Positions 42,601 to 49,910 of a stretch of 64,000 bases of DNA are shown here, piece by piece (positions within the stretch are counted from its first letter, which is position 1; every line of letters begins with the position of its first letter). Source of the DNA: Trypanosoma brucei gambiense DAL972 (lineage: Eukaryota; Euglenozoa; Kinetoplastea; Trypanosomatida; Trypanosomatidae). The translations under genes were made by a program, and so were the position numbers. Below the pieces are notes generated by a model that was not told the origin of the DNA, ran no database searches, and saw only the letters and a program-made list of their open reading frames with translations. Where the stretch lies: the NCBI RefSeq assembly GCF_000210295.1, contig NC_026744.1, forward strand, positions 930,001 to 994,000. Reading direction: 5' to 3'.

Positions 42601-44004
42601 CTTCCTGCTGTTGGCTTGCGTTTCCTCCATGGCTTTTTCTCCCAGACTAGCAGCGCTGGTGAAAATCTCAAACTTACGCTCAATAGGCGGAAGGCGTTGT
42701 CGCTGGTGAAGGACACAACTGCCACGCTTCCTGAGCGCCTCAGCGGAAGCATTTTTGGTCAGGTTTACCAACTGTTACACGACAAGAATGTTTCCCTTTT
42801 CTGTACCAGCCGGAAGCTGTGGTCCGTTAATTTTGTGGGGGAAGGCGCTGATGACATTGGCGGGCCGTACCGTGAAAGCATCACACAGCTGTGTTCCGAG
42901 TTGATGGGCCCAAGCCTCCCGCTCTTTATTCCTAGTCCTAACCAAGCCAGCGAAATTGGGGAGTCTCGTGAGGTGTTTGTCGTGAGACCTGAAATGGAGG
43001 CCCCTGTGCGGCTAAATATGTACCACTTCTTCGGTCGTTTTCTCGGCGGTTGTCTCCGTAGCTCAGAGCCGGTTCCGATTTACCTCTCCAGCCGCGTGTG
43101 GAAGACAATACTCGGTGCGCCAGTGGGCGTAAGTGACTTGGGGAGGGTAGATGTGGCAACAGTGCAGTCGTATCGATACATTCAACAACTTAGCTCATTG
43201 GGTGGCGGTGAAGCGGGCGCTACAGATGGAGAGGTTGAAGAACTGTGTCCCGGAGGATTTACTGTTGTGGACGATATTGGGGTGGAGCGAGAGCTCTTTC
43301 CAGGAGGAAGCGCCATATCCGTCGGCCGTCACAATGTTGATCTTTTTCTCGAGCTTGCCATGGACTACAGACTGCACGTAATGGGTGAAGCGCAGATTAA
43401 GGCAATCGCAGATGGATTTCATCAGGTGGTCCCCGTGTCTGCGGTATCGTTACTGAAGTGGTATGAACTGGAGCGCATGGTTTGCGGTCTGCCAGACTAT
43501 GATGCAGATGAGCTGCTTGATGCAGCACGATATGAAGATCTAAATCCGGACAGCGTTATTGTGCAGTACCTTCGCCAAGTGCTGCGTCAGTTCTCTCGCC
43601 ATGAGCGTGCATTGTTCATGCGGTTTGTGAGTGGGAGGGAACGACTTCCTTCCGGAGTGCGGCTTAAGGTAATGCTTGACACCTCTGCACAGCAGACGAG
43701 AGATGAGCGTGGTAACAACGCCTCAGGTGCCGACAACGCGGAGAACTCCAACATGGGTGGCGATACATTTGATGACAGCAGACTCCCACATGCCTCCACA
43801 TGTTTCTACTGGTTATCGCTGCCGCGGTACAGTTCAGTGGAGGTGATGCGGGAGAGGTTGCTCTTTGCGATTCAACACTGCCTTGACATTGATGCTGACT
43901 TCATGGTGCGTGATACCGGTAGTATGGAGGATGAGGGGGAACCCATGTTGGCTGTAATTGTGGAGGACGACGACGAGTTTGAGGATTTTTCACATCTTCG
44001 GTAG
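30619..44004 (+). CDS. Giant HECT-type E3 ubiquitin ligase with SPRY-like and LamG-like domains
   Basis: 4461 residues in one uninterrupted frame, ATG start. Visible modules: an N-terminal SPRY-like domain at about 55-200 (GVHEWGVTIEN, LMLGIVPKSF, GGGWCLS); a concanavalin/LamG-like domain at about 724-920 (HITVEVWIKM, RFVHVALVFDG); a second at about 2690-2930 (GITIEASVLL, WIHLAVVIDS, ITLYKDG); SPRY-like domains at about 3430-3595 (FYFEVRIPANGDPISVGAV) and 3708-3845 (WYYEVGLRGDALISVGWA); and a C-terminal HECT domain from about 4025. The catalytic Cys is residue 4395 in the context HASTCFYWLSLPRYSS, 67 residues from the end, as expected. The remainder is long helical, probably HEAT-like. Overall the layout recalls HECTD4/HERC1-class giant ligases; no RCC1 repeats are seen. 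Substrates are unknown. A Gln run (33753-33770) and Ser/Gly-rich linkers mark disordered loops. Confidence 0.95.
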   Translation: MDGLSTQYLQMANGPQSQMHDPVSVVNFVDQMQLAFERSTAPRKNFLLDSTTPRGDAIITEVSAMKPGNGWVTLQVTEGIRRGVHEWGVTIENQGETTDGSGLMLGIVPKSFSKYDSFISQGGGWCLSRAGKFYGHWRRHEANASVTFGTGDRVIFILDYEAARMTVRVGDKYVVGEISNIAPEVFPAVSLHYRHQFVRFEYRKVHDRQSKKLNWIERLAFPHATVFLPLTRQQLEDVPLGSYVFSPLFAEGQGCAPPRKRQGEHGPATCESLDTEERGAKLHCDYEAHSAAKARLTVVLRAIQAVRRYCTNGVVAAHTFLDRNVTAEMLRSQRHALATRGSDRRGGGDAAVDCGALILIHMFSHSSMTVTGVTMLPVLRSLQEYLRSVDLFSLSEASVGCTNAGTVVSPDVVRMAADNVAGLIDRARRNECDSSNDTAVSGMGSTDAGISLVPGLTELLVLVALQCGTVCEVLRAVRVLLRAPTSDVSPEMLTWLRLNKAALTPKCYLPKLHEAYDAIEEDMEHVTPFAPTIEVKVVSVGYHRGAIYVHTADTLRRWGVFVGAYTPTSTTTEPRNCCLNCTSSSIAFMKDEGVIFHTDRMAGAGIAVVVYSSSLEIQQTVMLASVPQWPTTSNYVRMCSGPGHHILLVYDVPHSDTSSALRGTAAPVPSTTAGALTDDASKASATGIEVQVLNGKKFPEVKWRTKLQFPPFDNTTRSCVTLRKGSVIDFGNPETCLNTTGGHITVEVWIKMLDKNDVSVFYQHGDRSTSGEVFLETARLEGAWRIRGGYRHDYRGMCVVSAPFNPASESRFVHVALVFDGNWRLHFDGEEVSRTKQCLQVALENPRQRWTAGNDCVCQLAGLRVWKGGRTFREIARDSSRVLGGDEPGLVCQYLFNEHNGNVVYNHVRGEAAAGRHAIVRGAFSRTVCNDHPLLASAHSEPALGTSTVRVTAPTYDLPKLEHAHVFYDGVHLGILEQKERAFHGFAEMKCLHQAVFFDIETGRGVYGSFMLRHRYKLGLLGCDENGRYWELFQAGGQPNVSLFGQQQQQQAQLPATVSAGTLSVSPSAVLEEDHIAWHDNLEFLSFTSSVKSETPGDAPKGSIYGDMGTSSPTDNDTNTQHMSFGALAIWLLNLLSSFSESNDTASTNSLFSPLLDDVSVRCVQEIRQLLHEHCRPVKSISSRRSLSLKDSTSTIAIGTAMRILLRLVRRVRDFRIHPDTIGLSEAASVGDLRGVFRELNAIQRRRSTDWSKAGDSFLTTPSQAATMAKAALSVPPKDIFDGISPTYIPHVGLGLLGILLDIINESGLSLPTELGSIACIIVNEGVTLFFPTAVVRANLLREILGKEEDSMTRSPALSVLLHAIVRSFTDVTSAAPLLQITEPDNGIPRRNDGIEPNRGKNDDTAAAYGKLAAVKSTLSTLVVECTQQVMRQAPNNLRQSQLSLLSTMAEAIGVLQMLLFSHCDEFGTVDVHEKMNKGIENMHSLHGVVGLGATARDYYTELFDNAGLIFETFAQRLEVMSLGEEKETSGRVSFVLDVLGNSFVGSPLHTAITALPLMCSQEESGWLLGRLNHLSLRYRALLCSLRASVTTGTTLGSHRPLHVLDTALSLASSWVASFMSLGQISAPTIREESASPSHSTVSTPPHDNATDAPSCELSTTLKEICDHPLLAAGIKKDDDKNDKKMDVLMKLQQRQAEWQSIARRDVVLASKTPVEIEEVISMAAIAVVHLSSARIEALTMNECIELLAKTLVRLKGLRSGLLDKRSKSPGDFLAVQQNAKECCHFLLRVARVSDSTVIQMPSLYLARTYADRAQGDPKRPGNVNVDNWKRAVLIMRMKRLYHRALVYGWSLIQIPAAVALVERIILSPEIKASDMREAFEERERGALRRLSGLQHMYQLFQNNARLGCKVASLLFNGRVGGGRHFELGISASGDSTRCSYRQMMYDIIRRLCEITRPITNHKGFPEATTDGSASPASSPRGVVEPCRSATLSEVLNRQWLPSDFCFFREVRVVEVMFLSFCSIFQPNASETLRHERALELSHRGAVKGNRTHPVAGIGGSNNGTTFPSSTTAMSGGRTSGSGRPLAVVAPGGVGDEGNEQTLQRTPSEWALLESLNALKSLGLQCAAALGDENAAPNEVRGCVNFLDLVFEVLDEELRKCANYASQPYHHSQDRVLEHIGLLCTLISTFARALPAGFICTEVVCPKAAFLAFRLWLVADVMVLASAMNVGACPLAEVCVHTSILLLRHCSPAAVNPLFTKESIMSVVRKLLPAVTADCAAVGYFFSFAIRCVSGDSSTGGSGASGSALGNFGDIGISCVASLHALLCSHPWDETFSAMRGPFLADLADSANGGEAMRPNGVRLLMWIYLIGGPPSASLGPGRKVFMCVDETLAATEEAYIVDCNAKAGTATVLPIQVGAFTEEHEVPLDNLINASQDEVLLPRSEVLFQFLLPALEQCFSPRLRPHSSPLPWAVIASLLRITLAVLKKDPSASYVLLERGIIAQVDDFAFRTPAKTPLPLRYLYEMWPLLLPQTMNCQQRALFDAVTSSSKDNDAKALSSGYVYPVRTPCHDIQGPPSDPSAHTANSLFSVAAAARYSVLPRLDVECSNADVDDYNGSGNMGGSPANISGSSVGCTGLPPLFSRLQQAHSSLCLTPSVLCFSGARGDPAGTLIMKGVSKDSCIPPWADGITIEASVLLYDRLFPELGEAFVIPASWGRPPISFSLFSLYEKKGDGRRSFLRVVLDEARIDCIIETAAVSAVVISTKLLQEDWDHWIHLAVVIDSKSITLYKDGAGVAAALPKHLGIYLENLFREGSVDRLVIGNISSDGKGTGRGVVSVDETDSDEASSSGGGRSYGKSSNGVVVALDSVRLWGCARSMKTQRSAADFVAREQTLPVYGVNDGSNVTFRFSEATGNETYAEKCEGVGVLSGSVRWAPFPVFSSNVNLDKVQRTGVAPPTALPLFIPRREFESFFATLDHSLALRLGGEYMQSICAHLSRQCVVAAIQQAMSPQYRVVHFEHCRTKGCGDVPASAIVDPRNIIASTELISHLINLLRYSDTGYLEEKAVLAVSQFVKVYFSSMTSEKRLLKGFREAAVAITKALHDETEPFCVELPTVSYVATDANLVPIATINGPGGVVSFDANSRGIEQMTLLRDRKQRVLLAKYPDAQSGWPELEVPSDSLWFYAKPSIGTRSVAPSFTVSARSLKPQVACAIFAALREVLSSDARFHCGLGSFLNAPFISLLTVRTGTTKCAAVPSCRIFTSVLELWREFPQFSQQDQCPLKITLANLNAPLMSVLQRGHASVASSPIGRHNVRVQSVFELLVAAIRTEAAWDILTHNQRTQIRWRRLCSLWERSIGLCAPAITIGVNSSALPASATTALGNSNRNHKVSNVNAGERGLSSSEHKHGYVHLVLLPFSGSTLQHQPKASIFQRGSGVWNAFCDRGFLSARSNVGFKHGRFYFEVRIPANGDPISVGAVTERAQQNSFLSPRGLGHDGDSWGFESAQMCRFYHGFRHEFTMRTKWKGLDVIGIMLDLETDTLACLHEERQVSVFDNFRASLGAGVPLSFFPAVSFGAGGVDVNFGAAPFVYRVPAGFVPVDPSNYMASPTSTPWMLISAIDVSECLARSGKKGTGTDASDGVAVAISSSKETRQLPPFLARANASAATYYEGRSGPLCVNLLPCGPKNKMTSVQGSEVRAEEDPRFFRGSVCVRSGRWYYEVGLRGDALISVGWATSTTATDWSRSRGLGDDAESWVLEGNRATARHNKHTRSVGGQLWKHGDIVGCLLDCEAGTIAYTLNGVPLQEAQNTDGEGILFRSVNHANGLMPVIGVDPKNTAVVCFCEEELSHLPKRCRALGTTSPLRKAVENHFCGVDTSGVAERGVSGVCSTQFSPSLARRLLLTLSSLTELNFHNGAAYCLEDTLTKTDKAVLCDKFLGHKNAMQLLVTLQNLTSLAEAVIPYAGVPSIPMECDVLLSGPIRRALDHLHDYMLPAVGLRFLHGFFSQTSSAGENLKLTLNRRKALSLVKDTTATLPERLSGSIFGQVYQLLHDKNVSLFCTSRKLWSVNFVGEGADDIGGPYRESITQLCSELMGPSLPLFIPSPNQASEIGESREVFVVRPEMEAPVRLNMYHFFGRFLGGCLRSSEPVPIYLSSRVWKTILGAPVGVSDLGRVDVATVQSYRYIQQLSSLGGGEAGATDGEVEELCPGGFTVVDDIGVERELFPGGSAISVGRHNVDLFLELAMDYRLHVMGEAQIKAIADGFHQVVPVSAVSLLKWYELERMVCGLPDYDADELLDAARYEDLNPDSVIVQYLRQVLRQFSRHERALFMRFVSGRERLPSGVRLKVMLDTSAQQTRDERGNNASGADNAENSNMGGDTFDDSRLPHASTCFYWLSLPRYSSVEVMRERLLFAIQHCLDIDADFMVRDTGSMEDEGEPMLAVIVEDDDEFEDFSHLR
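33753..33770 (+). repeat. Short CAG/Gln run in the HECT gene
   Basis: Six CAG codons in a row in a linker after the first LamG-like domain. Unlike the SAS-4 tract it is pure CAG, so it may vary in length between strains. Confidence 0.85.
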
Positions 44005-44464
44005 GACTGCAGGCAGCAGGGAAACTTGTTTCTGGAGGGATACCCTTGCTGAGAGTGTCGAAGTGATGTTTGTGTTTGGGAGAATGTATGTCGGTGGTGA
44101 GTGTTACCGCGGACTGTTGTAATATTTGTTCGTTTGGTGTCGGGAAGGTGGCCCCGTATGGGCTAGAACAAGAGGGATTTTTGCGAAGCTCAATGCACCG
44201 TTCTTGGGAATCAGCCATTCTGCCCCGTGTTTGTCATTTGCCGTACCTACCCTGGCATGTTATTTCACTCTGTCATATGTCTCTCCTCTTTCGTGTGGGT
44301 GCGTCCACATACGCTCCAATTCCCTACAGAAAGGGTGTGTGAAGAAAATCAAGTAAAAAAAGGAGGAAAACACAGCAAACCCCCTCATTTTCACACACAT
44401 ACACACACAGAAAAAAGTGAGTAGTAATTATTGTATTTAATAGAAATAAATCCTGAGCGTTGTG
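44005..44464. other. Spacer after the HECT gene
   Basis: No gene seen. Ends in an A/C-rich stretch with ACACACACAG at 44401-44410 as the likely acceptor of the next gene. Confidence 0.7.
44409..44410 (+). promoter_or_regulatory. Candidate SL acceptor for the 44.5-kb gene
   Basis: AG after CCCCCTCATTTTCACACAC; the 5' UTR would be 54 nt. Confidence 0.45.
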
Positions 44465-45403
44465 ATGGAGGGAAGAGGGGGAGAAGACCCCTATATGCCT
44501 CCCCTAAGAAGGCGCCCGGGAACGCGACGGGACTACCAGCCGCTCTACGCGTCGGACGCATCGCGTGGTCCGCGGTCCAGGCCGAACACGGCAAGATGTC
44601 ATAGTCAACGTCCGGCTCCCCCGTCTGTACGCTGGCGCTCTCCGGACCACCTTAATACCAGCTACAGAGAAACTGACACATCGTCAATAATGCGTGCCAC
44701 ACCGAGAACTGGTCGGACACACGTTGCGGAGGAGCGGATGTCTAGGCACCAACAAAGGCGGTGCCAATCAGCAACACCTCCCGTGACGAGATCGGTGCTC
44801 TCCTGGGATCTGCAGGTACTTGACGGCGTTGAGTTAGGTTTCTCGGACCCAGGGTCATTGAGACTATTGGAGCTGCAGGTGCCTTGTTCCACAACCGCAA
44901 ATTTATTCGGCACCCACGAGCGGAGTAAGACGTTCATTCCTGGCGATCCAGTTGGGTTGAAGTTGCGTCGCGACGCCATGAGCATCCACCCTTCGCGCCC
45001 TCGGGACCTTTGTTTCCTATCACCGGCTGCTGCGAAACGAAACAACATACCGCTTTCCCTCGGGAACATCGGCGATGGAACGATCGCCACGATACCGTAC
45101 TACCGTGTGAGTCGTATATCACGTTGCAGGTTCGCCTCCACTGACCGGCGAATCGTAGTACGTTTGACAGGTACCACTGGCCTTGTCCTTACCCTTGCTT
45201 TCACTGATAAAGCACTCTACACCACTGCCATGAAAGTTATCACTGGCTATTGCAGCAATTGTGACCGGAGGCCCGACGGGGTCAGATGTTCCTCCCCTGC
45301 TCGAAATATGTCACACCCGGAGGGTGAAGGAAGGTACGTTTGTTTCGCTGAGCCGGAGGTGCGGACATTGCGTTCAAGCCGCGCCAACGGCTATACATAT
45401 TAG
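44465..45403 (+). CDS. Hypothetical basic protein
   Basis: 312 residues from the ATG at 44465; a GTG precedes it directly. The N-terminal ~120 residues are very rich in Arg, Pro, Ser and Thr and should be disordered (RPNTARC, RPAPPSVRWRSPDH). From about residue 120 the sequence becomes more ordered, with alternating hydrophobic positions (WDLQVLDGVELGF, LRLLELQVPC). The stretch at about 210-265 (YYRVSRISRCRF through VRLTGTTGLVLTLAFTDKALYTTAMKVI) has strand-strand-strand-helix character like a small PH-type or beta-barrel domain. A CSNCDRRPDGVRC cluster follows. I do not recognise the family. A cytoskeletal role would be compatible with the basic Pro-rich start but is a guess. Confidence 0.7.
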   Translation: MEGRGGEDPYMPPLRRRPGTRRDYQPLYASDASRGPRSRPNTARCHSQRPAPPSVRWRSPDHLNTSYRETDTSSIMRATPRTGRTHVAEERMSRHQQRRCQSATPPVTRSVLSWDLQVLDGVELGFSDPGSLRLLELQVPCSTTANLFGTHERSKTFIPGDPVGLKLRRDAMSIHPSRPRDLCFLSPAAAKRNNIPLSLGNIGDGTIATIPYYRVSRISRCRFASTDRRIVVRLTGTTGLVLTLAFTDKALYTTAMKVITGYCSNCDRRPDGVRCSSPARNMSHPEGEGRYVCFAEPEVRTLRSSRANGYTY

Positions 45404-45616
45404 TTCTGTAGGGCATGATGGATCCGCAGCCGTCGTTGGGGTTGTGAGGCAGGATTGCACCTGCTATTCTCATTGGTGGTGGTGGTTCCTTGTTTTTATT
45501 GTGAAGTGCTGAACGTAGGATCCTTTCTTTATGTTTTAGTTGTGTTTGTGGCGTTACGCGATGCCGAAGTGGCCAAAAGGTAATTCACATGTATTAATAC
45601 AGACTTTGCAAATATT

Positions 45617-45634
45617 TATATATATATATATATA
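45617..45634. repeat. (TA)n microsatellite
   Basis: Nine TA units. Confidence 0.95.
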
Positions 45635-46719
45635 AGTGTGTACCTTGTCTCCTCGCCCTATTTATTTGTTTCGAATTCTTTTACTTTTCCTAACTGTTCT
45701 TTCTGTTGCGCGCTGCGCAGGGAGAATGAAGAAAGAGGGAGGAGAGAGCAAGAAAAAAAGTGAAAAAGCGGCGGTCCCTACGATAGGGGCTAGGCACCGC
45801 GTCTTTCGACCGCTCTCTCCCCTTTACCGATCTGTTGTTTGCTTAATTCGTTTGTTTTGTTTTTTTGCCTTGATGACGGGTCCTCACGGAGGCGGAGGAC
45901 ACCTTTTTATTATGGGCGCGCTCGCTAAGGTGGCCATGGTTTGGTTACTGTCGATAGTGTGTGTGTGTTTGTGGTTTTGTGTCTGTTGTAGTAGTCACTC
46001 ACATTAACAGCACTCCAAGGGCAGCGAAAAGCCGGCGAAAAGGACAGAATGGAAACATGGACACATATATATCCATGGAAACAAGCAAACATTCTTCCCC
46101 TAAGCAACTTTCATGTATGTATTATACCCACGTGTAAGTGCTCATCCCACTCCTTGCGATTGACGGTAGGTGTGCATGCAGTTGCACTTACACATTACGT
46201 GATGGGGGAAGCTAGCAATGCCCTTCATAGTTTATTGTCTCCTTCCCTTTGTTCATTTTTGTTTTCTTTTCATACCTTTCCACGTTTGATATTTCTGTGG
46301 TACTCCAGAGCCTAGCCTTCTCTGCTGCTTTGGTGCATCGGTGGAAACAAGGTTGGGGTTAGGGTCTTGGTGGTAACATCTTCCACCGGCCTTGTTATGT
46401 ATGTGTGCGGTGCAGGGGAGCTAGCTCTGCCACGGGCCCGCATGGTTGTATCCTGTTATCCGTATTTCGCGTTCCTTTATATTTTCCCTCATCGTGATGA
46501 TGCCCATCGGTTATTCAAACCCAAATTGCGGTGCGGGAGCCGTATGTGTCCCGCTTTCAACTTTTGAGTCGCAGCTTTCGACTTTGACTTTACGTCAATG
46601 CGCTCCTTCATGAATCCTTCCACTTGTCTTCTCTTCTCTTCATTCCTTCCTTCCGTACATGCATGTATGTGCGTACACGTGTATAAATATATGTGTGACC
46701 GTGGATGTATCATCTTTCT

Positions 46720-46721
46720 AG
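46720..46721 (+). promoter_or_regulatory. Candidate SL acceptor for the 46.7-kb gene
   Basis: CATCTTTCTAG, downstream of a long pyrimidine tract, gives an 18-nt 5' UTR. Confidence 0.5.
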
Positions 46722-46739
46722 TCGGCAGGCGAAGCGGAT

Positions 46740-49700
46740 ATGAACAAGGCGGGTGTGTATTCTCTCCGCACTGACCCTTCCCTACAGGATTACTACGACG
46801 CCTGCGCAGAGGGAAGTGGAGATGAGGGTAATGGCAGCGGGGATGAAAGTGATCAGGATTCTGGGAACTATTGGCGCTCCACGCGGCGCTCGCCGCTTCG
46901 TGGCAAAGCCCGGCTAAGGCTTTACCAGCGTGATTCCGTCCAGAAACTGCTGCGCGATCAGGGCTATTTCGCGAGTCGGGGCCCCGAAGCGGAAGCCGCA
47001 GCCTCTCTTCTCTCTAGGCCTCTGGTTTTTGCCGGTGGGAGCCACGAGGCAAACATGTCGTGCTCAAGACAGCTGCTTCCGCCATGCACAAGCAATGACA
47101 GTTACGTTCCCACAACGGAAGAGCGACTCATTTTTGATGCACTGTGTGCGCTGCGCCAATCGCCCAGTACAAGCTTTGCTGCGTCAGCAGGCCCCGAGGG
47201 AGCCAGTAATCTTGATCGCCCGGCCGTCTGGGCGCTACGGAGGGATGTAATGCATACTGCGTCATTGAGGGGAATCTCTCTTAGCGTCCGTTCACTCGTG
47301 GATACGATACTCACTGGTTCCAATGAGGTGGCACGGGCCGAGTGGCAACTTCAGTCTATTTCAACATCCCTCTCCAAAGAAGATCTGAATACAATGGAAG
47401 ATGCTTTCACCGACTATTCCGTAACTACCAGTGGGGATGAGGCATTAATGTTGGCGTCACACCTCGTCCTCCGTCGGCTCTGCGGCATTGTTCGAAGTAT
47501 CATGCGGGATGTTTCGATGTTGGCGCTGGGTTTCCTGGAAGATGAAGAGAGACAGCAGAGGCAAACTAACTCCTCAAGCTTCACGTACCATAGGAGGATG
47601 GAAATAGAAAAAGGCGTTGAAGAGGTACTTCTTCCTCTGCGGCGGTGCATTCACATAATAGACTGCGCTTGCAAGCTGGAGGAGCGTGCAGAAAGCGAAA
47701 CGGGCGAAGAAGATGACATAGACTCTATCGATCGTGCTTCAGGGTTGATGGACTACCTTATTGTTCGGATGAGTGCGCTTCAGGACAGTAGCACGATGGA
47801 TTTATACCGGTTCTACATGGTGCTTTTGATGTTCTTCAGTTGGCCGTACGTGCAGCTCATAACGTCTGCTATTTTTGGTTTCGTGACGAAGATCGATTCG
47901 GACATGTGGAGGTCGCGTGTGCCGCGTATCTTCCGCCTCTCTTTTTCCCATATCCGTGTGGGGGAGGACCCCCGACGGGGTCAGAAGGCAGCCATCCTCC
48001 CAACGGATATACTTTCTCACGTCTTTTTGTGCGTTGGACATGCTCGACCGGAGGGGCGGCGGTGGTCTGGACGCGATGAGGGAGAGGGTGGGCACCAGCG
48101 GCAGAGGCAGTCGTTAAGCCGAGCCGAGAGGCGGGCCGCATATGGGTCAATGATGTCGTCGCGTAGCTTCATTCTTCATAGCTTTGTTGCCTTCGCTCGG
48201 CAAAGAGCGCTCAAGGGGTGGCGGCGCAAGCGAATGGCGGACCATCACGCCATCTCTGGTTGTGTAGAGCAAGACGAGTGGGAGTTGTGTCGGTTTGGGC
48301 GCCTCGGATCTTCTGTTGAAGGTGGCGCCACAGATGCGTTGCCGCTAGCGTTGTGTACTTGTCATACAAGTGCGTCCACTCCCGTTGGGGTTGGGGCAAC
48401 AAAATGGGGGCTTTGCGTAGAAAACTACAAAACTCATCACAACATTGCACTCACCGATGGTGACAGACAGGAAAAAAGCGCGACTGGGGGGCGCTCGGAC
48501 CTGTGGCTGCACCCGTTTATCCCGGCTGCTAGATGGGTGACAGTAAGTCTGCTTGTCCCCATCGCGCAAGTTGTGCAGCGGTTGCAAGAACGAGGACTGA
48601 CCGACTTGTTGTCGGTTGCTGTCGTGTCTCCCTGTGTTAATAGCAGCGATACCGCTGACTTCGACGACCGCAATGAAACGGACGATGGGGCTCATATGGT
48701 CGAAGAGGGCAGTAGTATGGGGGAATTTCCCTCTTTGAAGTCAATAAACGCTTTGCAAGTGTACAGCAGCGTCTCCGACCCGAGTGAAAGCCGTGCAAGT
48801 TTTCGCGACTACATGTCGTTGTTCATTGATATTGCGCTGTGTCGTGACACAGAGCGCATTGTGCACAAATTTCTGTATCGTCTTTTCACAGAGTCGCATT
48901 GGTGGTACCGTTGCGGTGAAACGGAATACGCGTGCAGTGGGACCGCGTCTAGCTTCATTTCAAACACCTTCGCGGAGGCGATTAAAGAACATCCTCTCGG
49001 GCAGTTTGTTCGCCTCTCCGTCGCACCCAAGTTAGAGGTTGTAGATGAGAATGACAGTGGGAGCACCCGTGTTGATTGTCAGTCAGAAATGCTCCGCACT
49101 TTCGCCGCGTTTGAGCTCGTCTTTACTCTCCCGCCCGATGTTGATCTTATACTTGTCCCCCGATATCTCTCAGTTGAGTGGGATGAGAGTGGAGATGTGC
49201 GGGAGACTTACACCTCCTATTTTTGGAAGCGGCGGCAATGCAGCGAGGAGCGAACAGGGCAACCAGCGGAATTGACGGATGCAACAGAGCAGCGGGCGCG
49301 AGATAGCTGGAGTTACTGTTTTGGTTACCTGTGTTCGCTTTACTACGCCCAAATATCACTTCGAGAGCAGAGGAAGCGACTGCAGCGGCAGGACGTTGAC
49401 GAATACAACAGCGCAGCAGCGCCAGGTGAGGCACTATTCGGGCAACGTCATCGTGCTGTACGCGTTATTAGGGGCCTTGGTAGTGCCTACTTCGAGCTTT
49501 CATTTGCAGTTGATTGCCTTCTTAGTTTCAATAAAAACGTGGTAACTGTTGTGGCGTGCGAAATGGAGAAACTGACGAGAGTGGGGTCCGCCAGTTCTTG
49601 TATAACCCTGTGCCAGAGCCTTGACGCCTTGCTCCTTCGACTGCTCATTGTCTGCTTTCCGGAAGGAGCCAGCTCAAGTCTCGCGGGCGCATCAGCTGCC

Positions 49701-49910
49701 AAAACTTCCATTACTAACTCTGTTACTGCTCTGCTAGTAATTGCTTTGGACCCAGCAAGCCTTCCGGTTAGACGGGTGATGTCGTGCACACGCAGCGCCG
49801 TCGAAGCCCTTGTGGCGGTTGTACGGACGCTTCCAGCATCATCGGCGGTCCGAAAGCACGTCAAGCCGCTGTTGGTACTTCTCACTTTCAACCGATTTTA
49901 CGGTGAGTAG
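46740..49910 (+). CDS. Putative divergent gamma-tubulin complex component (GCP/Spc97-98 family)
   Basis: 1056 residues, ATG start. The acidic N-terminus (residues 20-45) is disordered. Mostly helical after that. Features that suggest a GCP: a helix pair around residues 355-385 (LYRFYMVLLMFFSWPYVQLITSAIF, then a WRSRVPRIF segment) similar to the grip1 region where GCPs have a LRxLxxWIxxG pattern; a later region (RASFRDYMSLFIDIALCRDTERIVHKFLYRLF); the FTLPPDVDLILVPRYLSVEW stretch resembling the grip2 strand-helix before KYxxxFRxLL; and a C-terminal helix pair (YFELSFAVDCLLSFNKNVV, then CQSLDALLLRLLIVCF) like the end of the family. A basic low-complexity insertion lies at about 435-500. GCPs build the gamma-tubulin ring complex that nucleates microtubules. 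The match is by pattern, not by strong identity, and another all-helical scaffold is possible. Confidence 0.5.
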   Translation: MNKAGVYSLRTDPSLQDYYDACAEGSGDEGNGSGDESDQDSGNYWRSTRRSPLRGKARLRLYQRDSVQKLLRDQGYFASRGPEAEAAASLLSRPLVFAGGSHEANMSCSRQLLPPCTSNDSYVPTTEERLIFDALCALRQSPSTSFAASAGPEGASNLDRPAVWALRRDVMHTASLRGISLSVRSLVDTILTGSNEVARAEWQLQSISTSLSKEDLNTMEDAFTDYSVTTSGDEALMLASHLVLRRLCGIVRSIMRDVSMLALGFLEDEERQQRQTNSSSFTYHRRMEIEKGVEEVLLPLRRCIHIIDCACKLEERAESETGEEDDIDSIDRASGLMDYLIVRMSALQDSSTMDLYRFYMVLLMFFSWPYVQLITSAIFGFVTKIDSDMWRSRVPRIFRLSFSHIRVGEDPRRGQKAAILPTDILSHVFLCVGHARPEGRRWSGRDEGEGGHQRQRQSLSRAERRAAYGSMMSSRSFILHSFVAFARQRALKGWRRKRMADHHAISGCVEQDEWELCRFGRLGSSVEGGATDALPLALCTCHTSASTPVGVGATKWGLCVENYKTHHNIALTDGDRQEKSATGGRSDLWLHPFIPAARWVTVSLLVPIAQVVQRLQERGLTDLLSVAVVSPCVNSSDTADFDDRNETDDGAHMVEEGSSMGEFPSLKSINALQVYSSVSDPSESRASFRDYMSLFIDIALCRDTERIVHKFLYRLFTESHWWYRCGETEYACSGTASSFISNTFAEAIKEHPLGQFVRLSVAPKLEVVDENDSGSTRVDCQSEMLRTFAAFELVFTLPPDVDLILVPRYLSVEWDESGDVRETYTSYFWKRRQCSEERTGQPAELTDATEQRARDSWSYCFGYLCSLYYAQISLREQRKRLQRQDVDEYNSAAAPGEALFGQRHRAVRVIRGLGSAYFELSFAVDCLLSFNKNVVTVVACEMEKLTRVGSASSCITLCQSLDALLLRLLIVCFPEGASSSLAGASAAKTSITNSVTALLVIALDPASLPVRRVMSCTRSAVEALVAVVRTLPASSAVRKHVKPLLVLLTFNRFYGE

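Larger units (their letters stand above)
45404..46739. other. Spacer before the putative GCP gene
   Basis: No gene seen. Contains a TA run at 45617-45634, a telomere-like GGTTGGGGTTAGGG at 46351-46364, and a long pyrimidine tract at 46610-46655 before the next gene. Confidence 0.7.
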
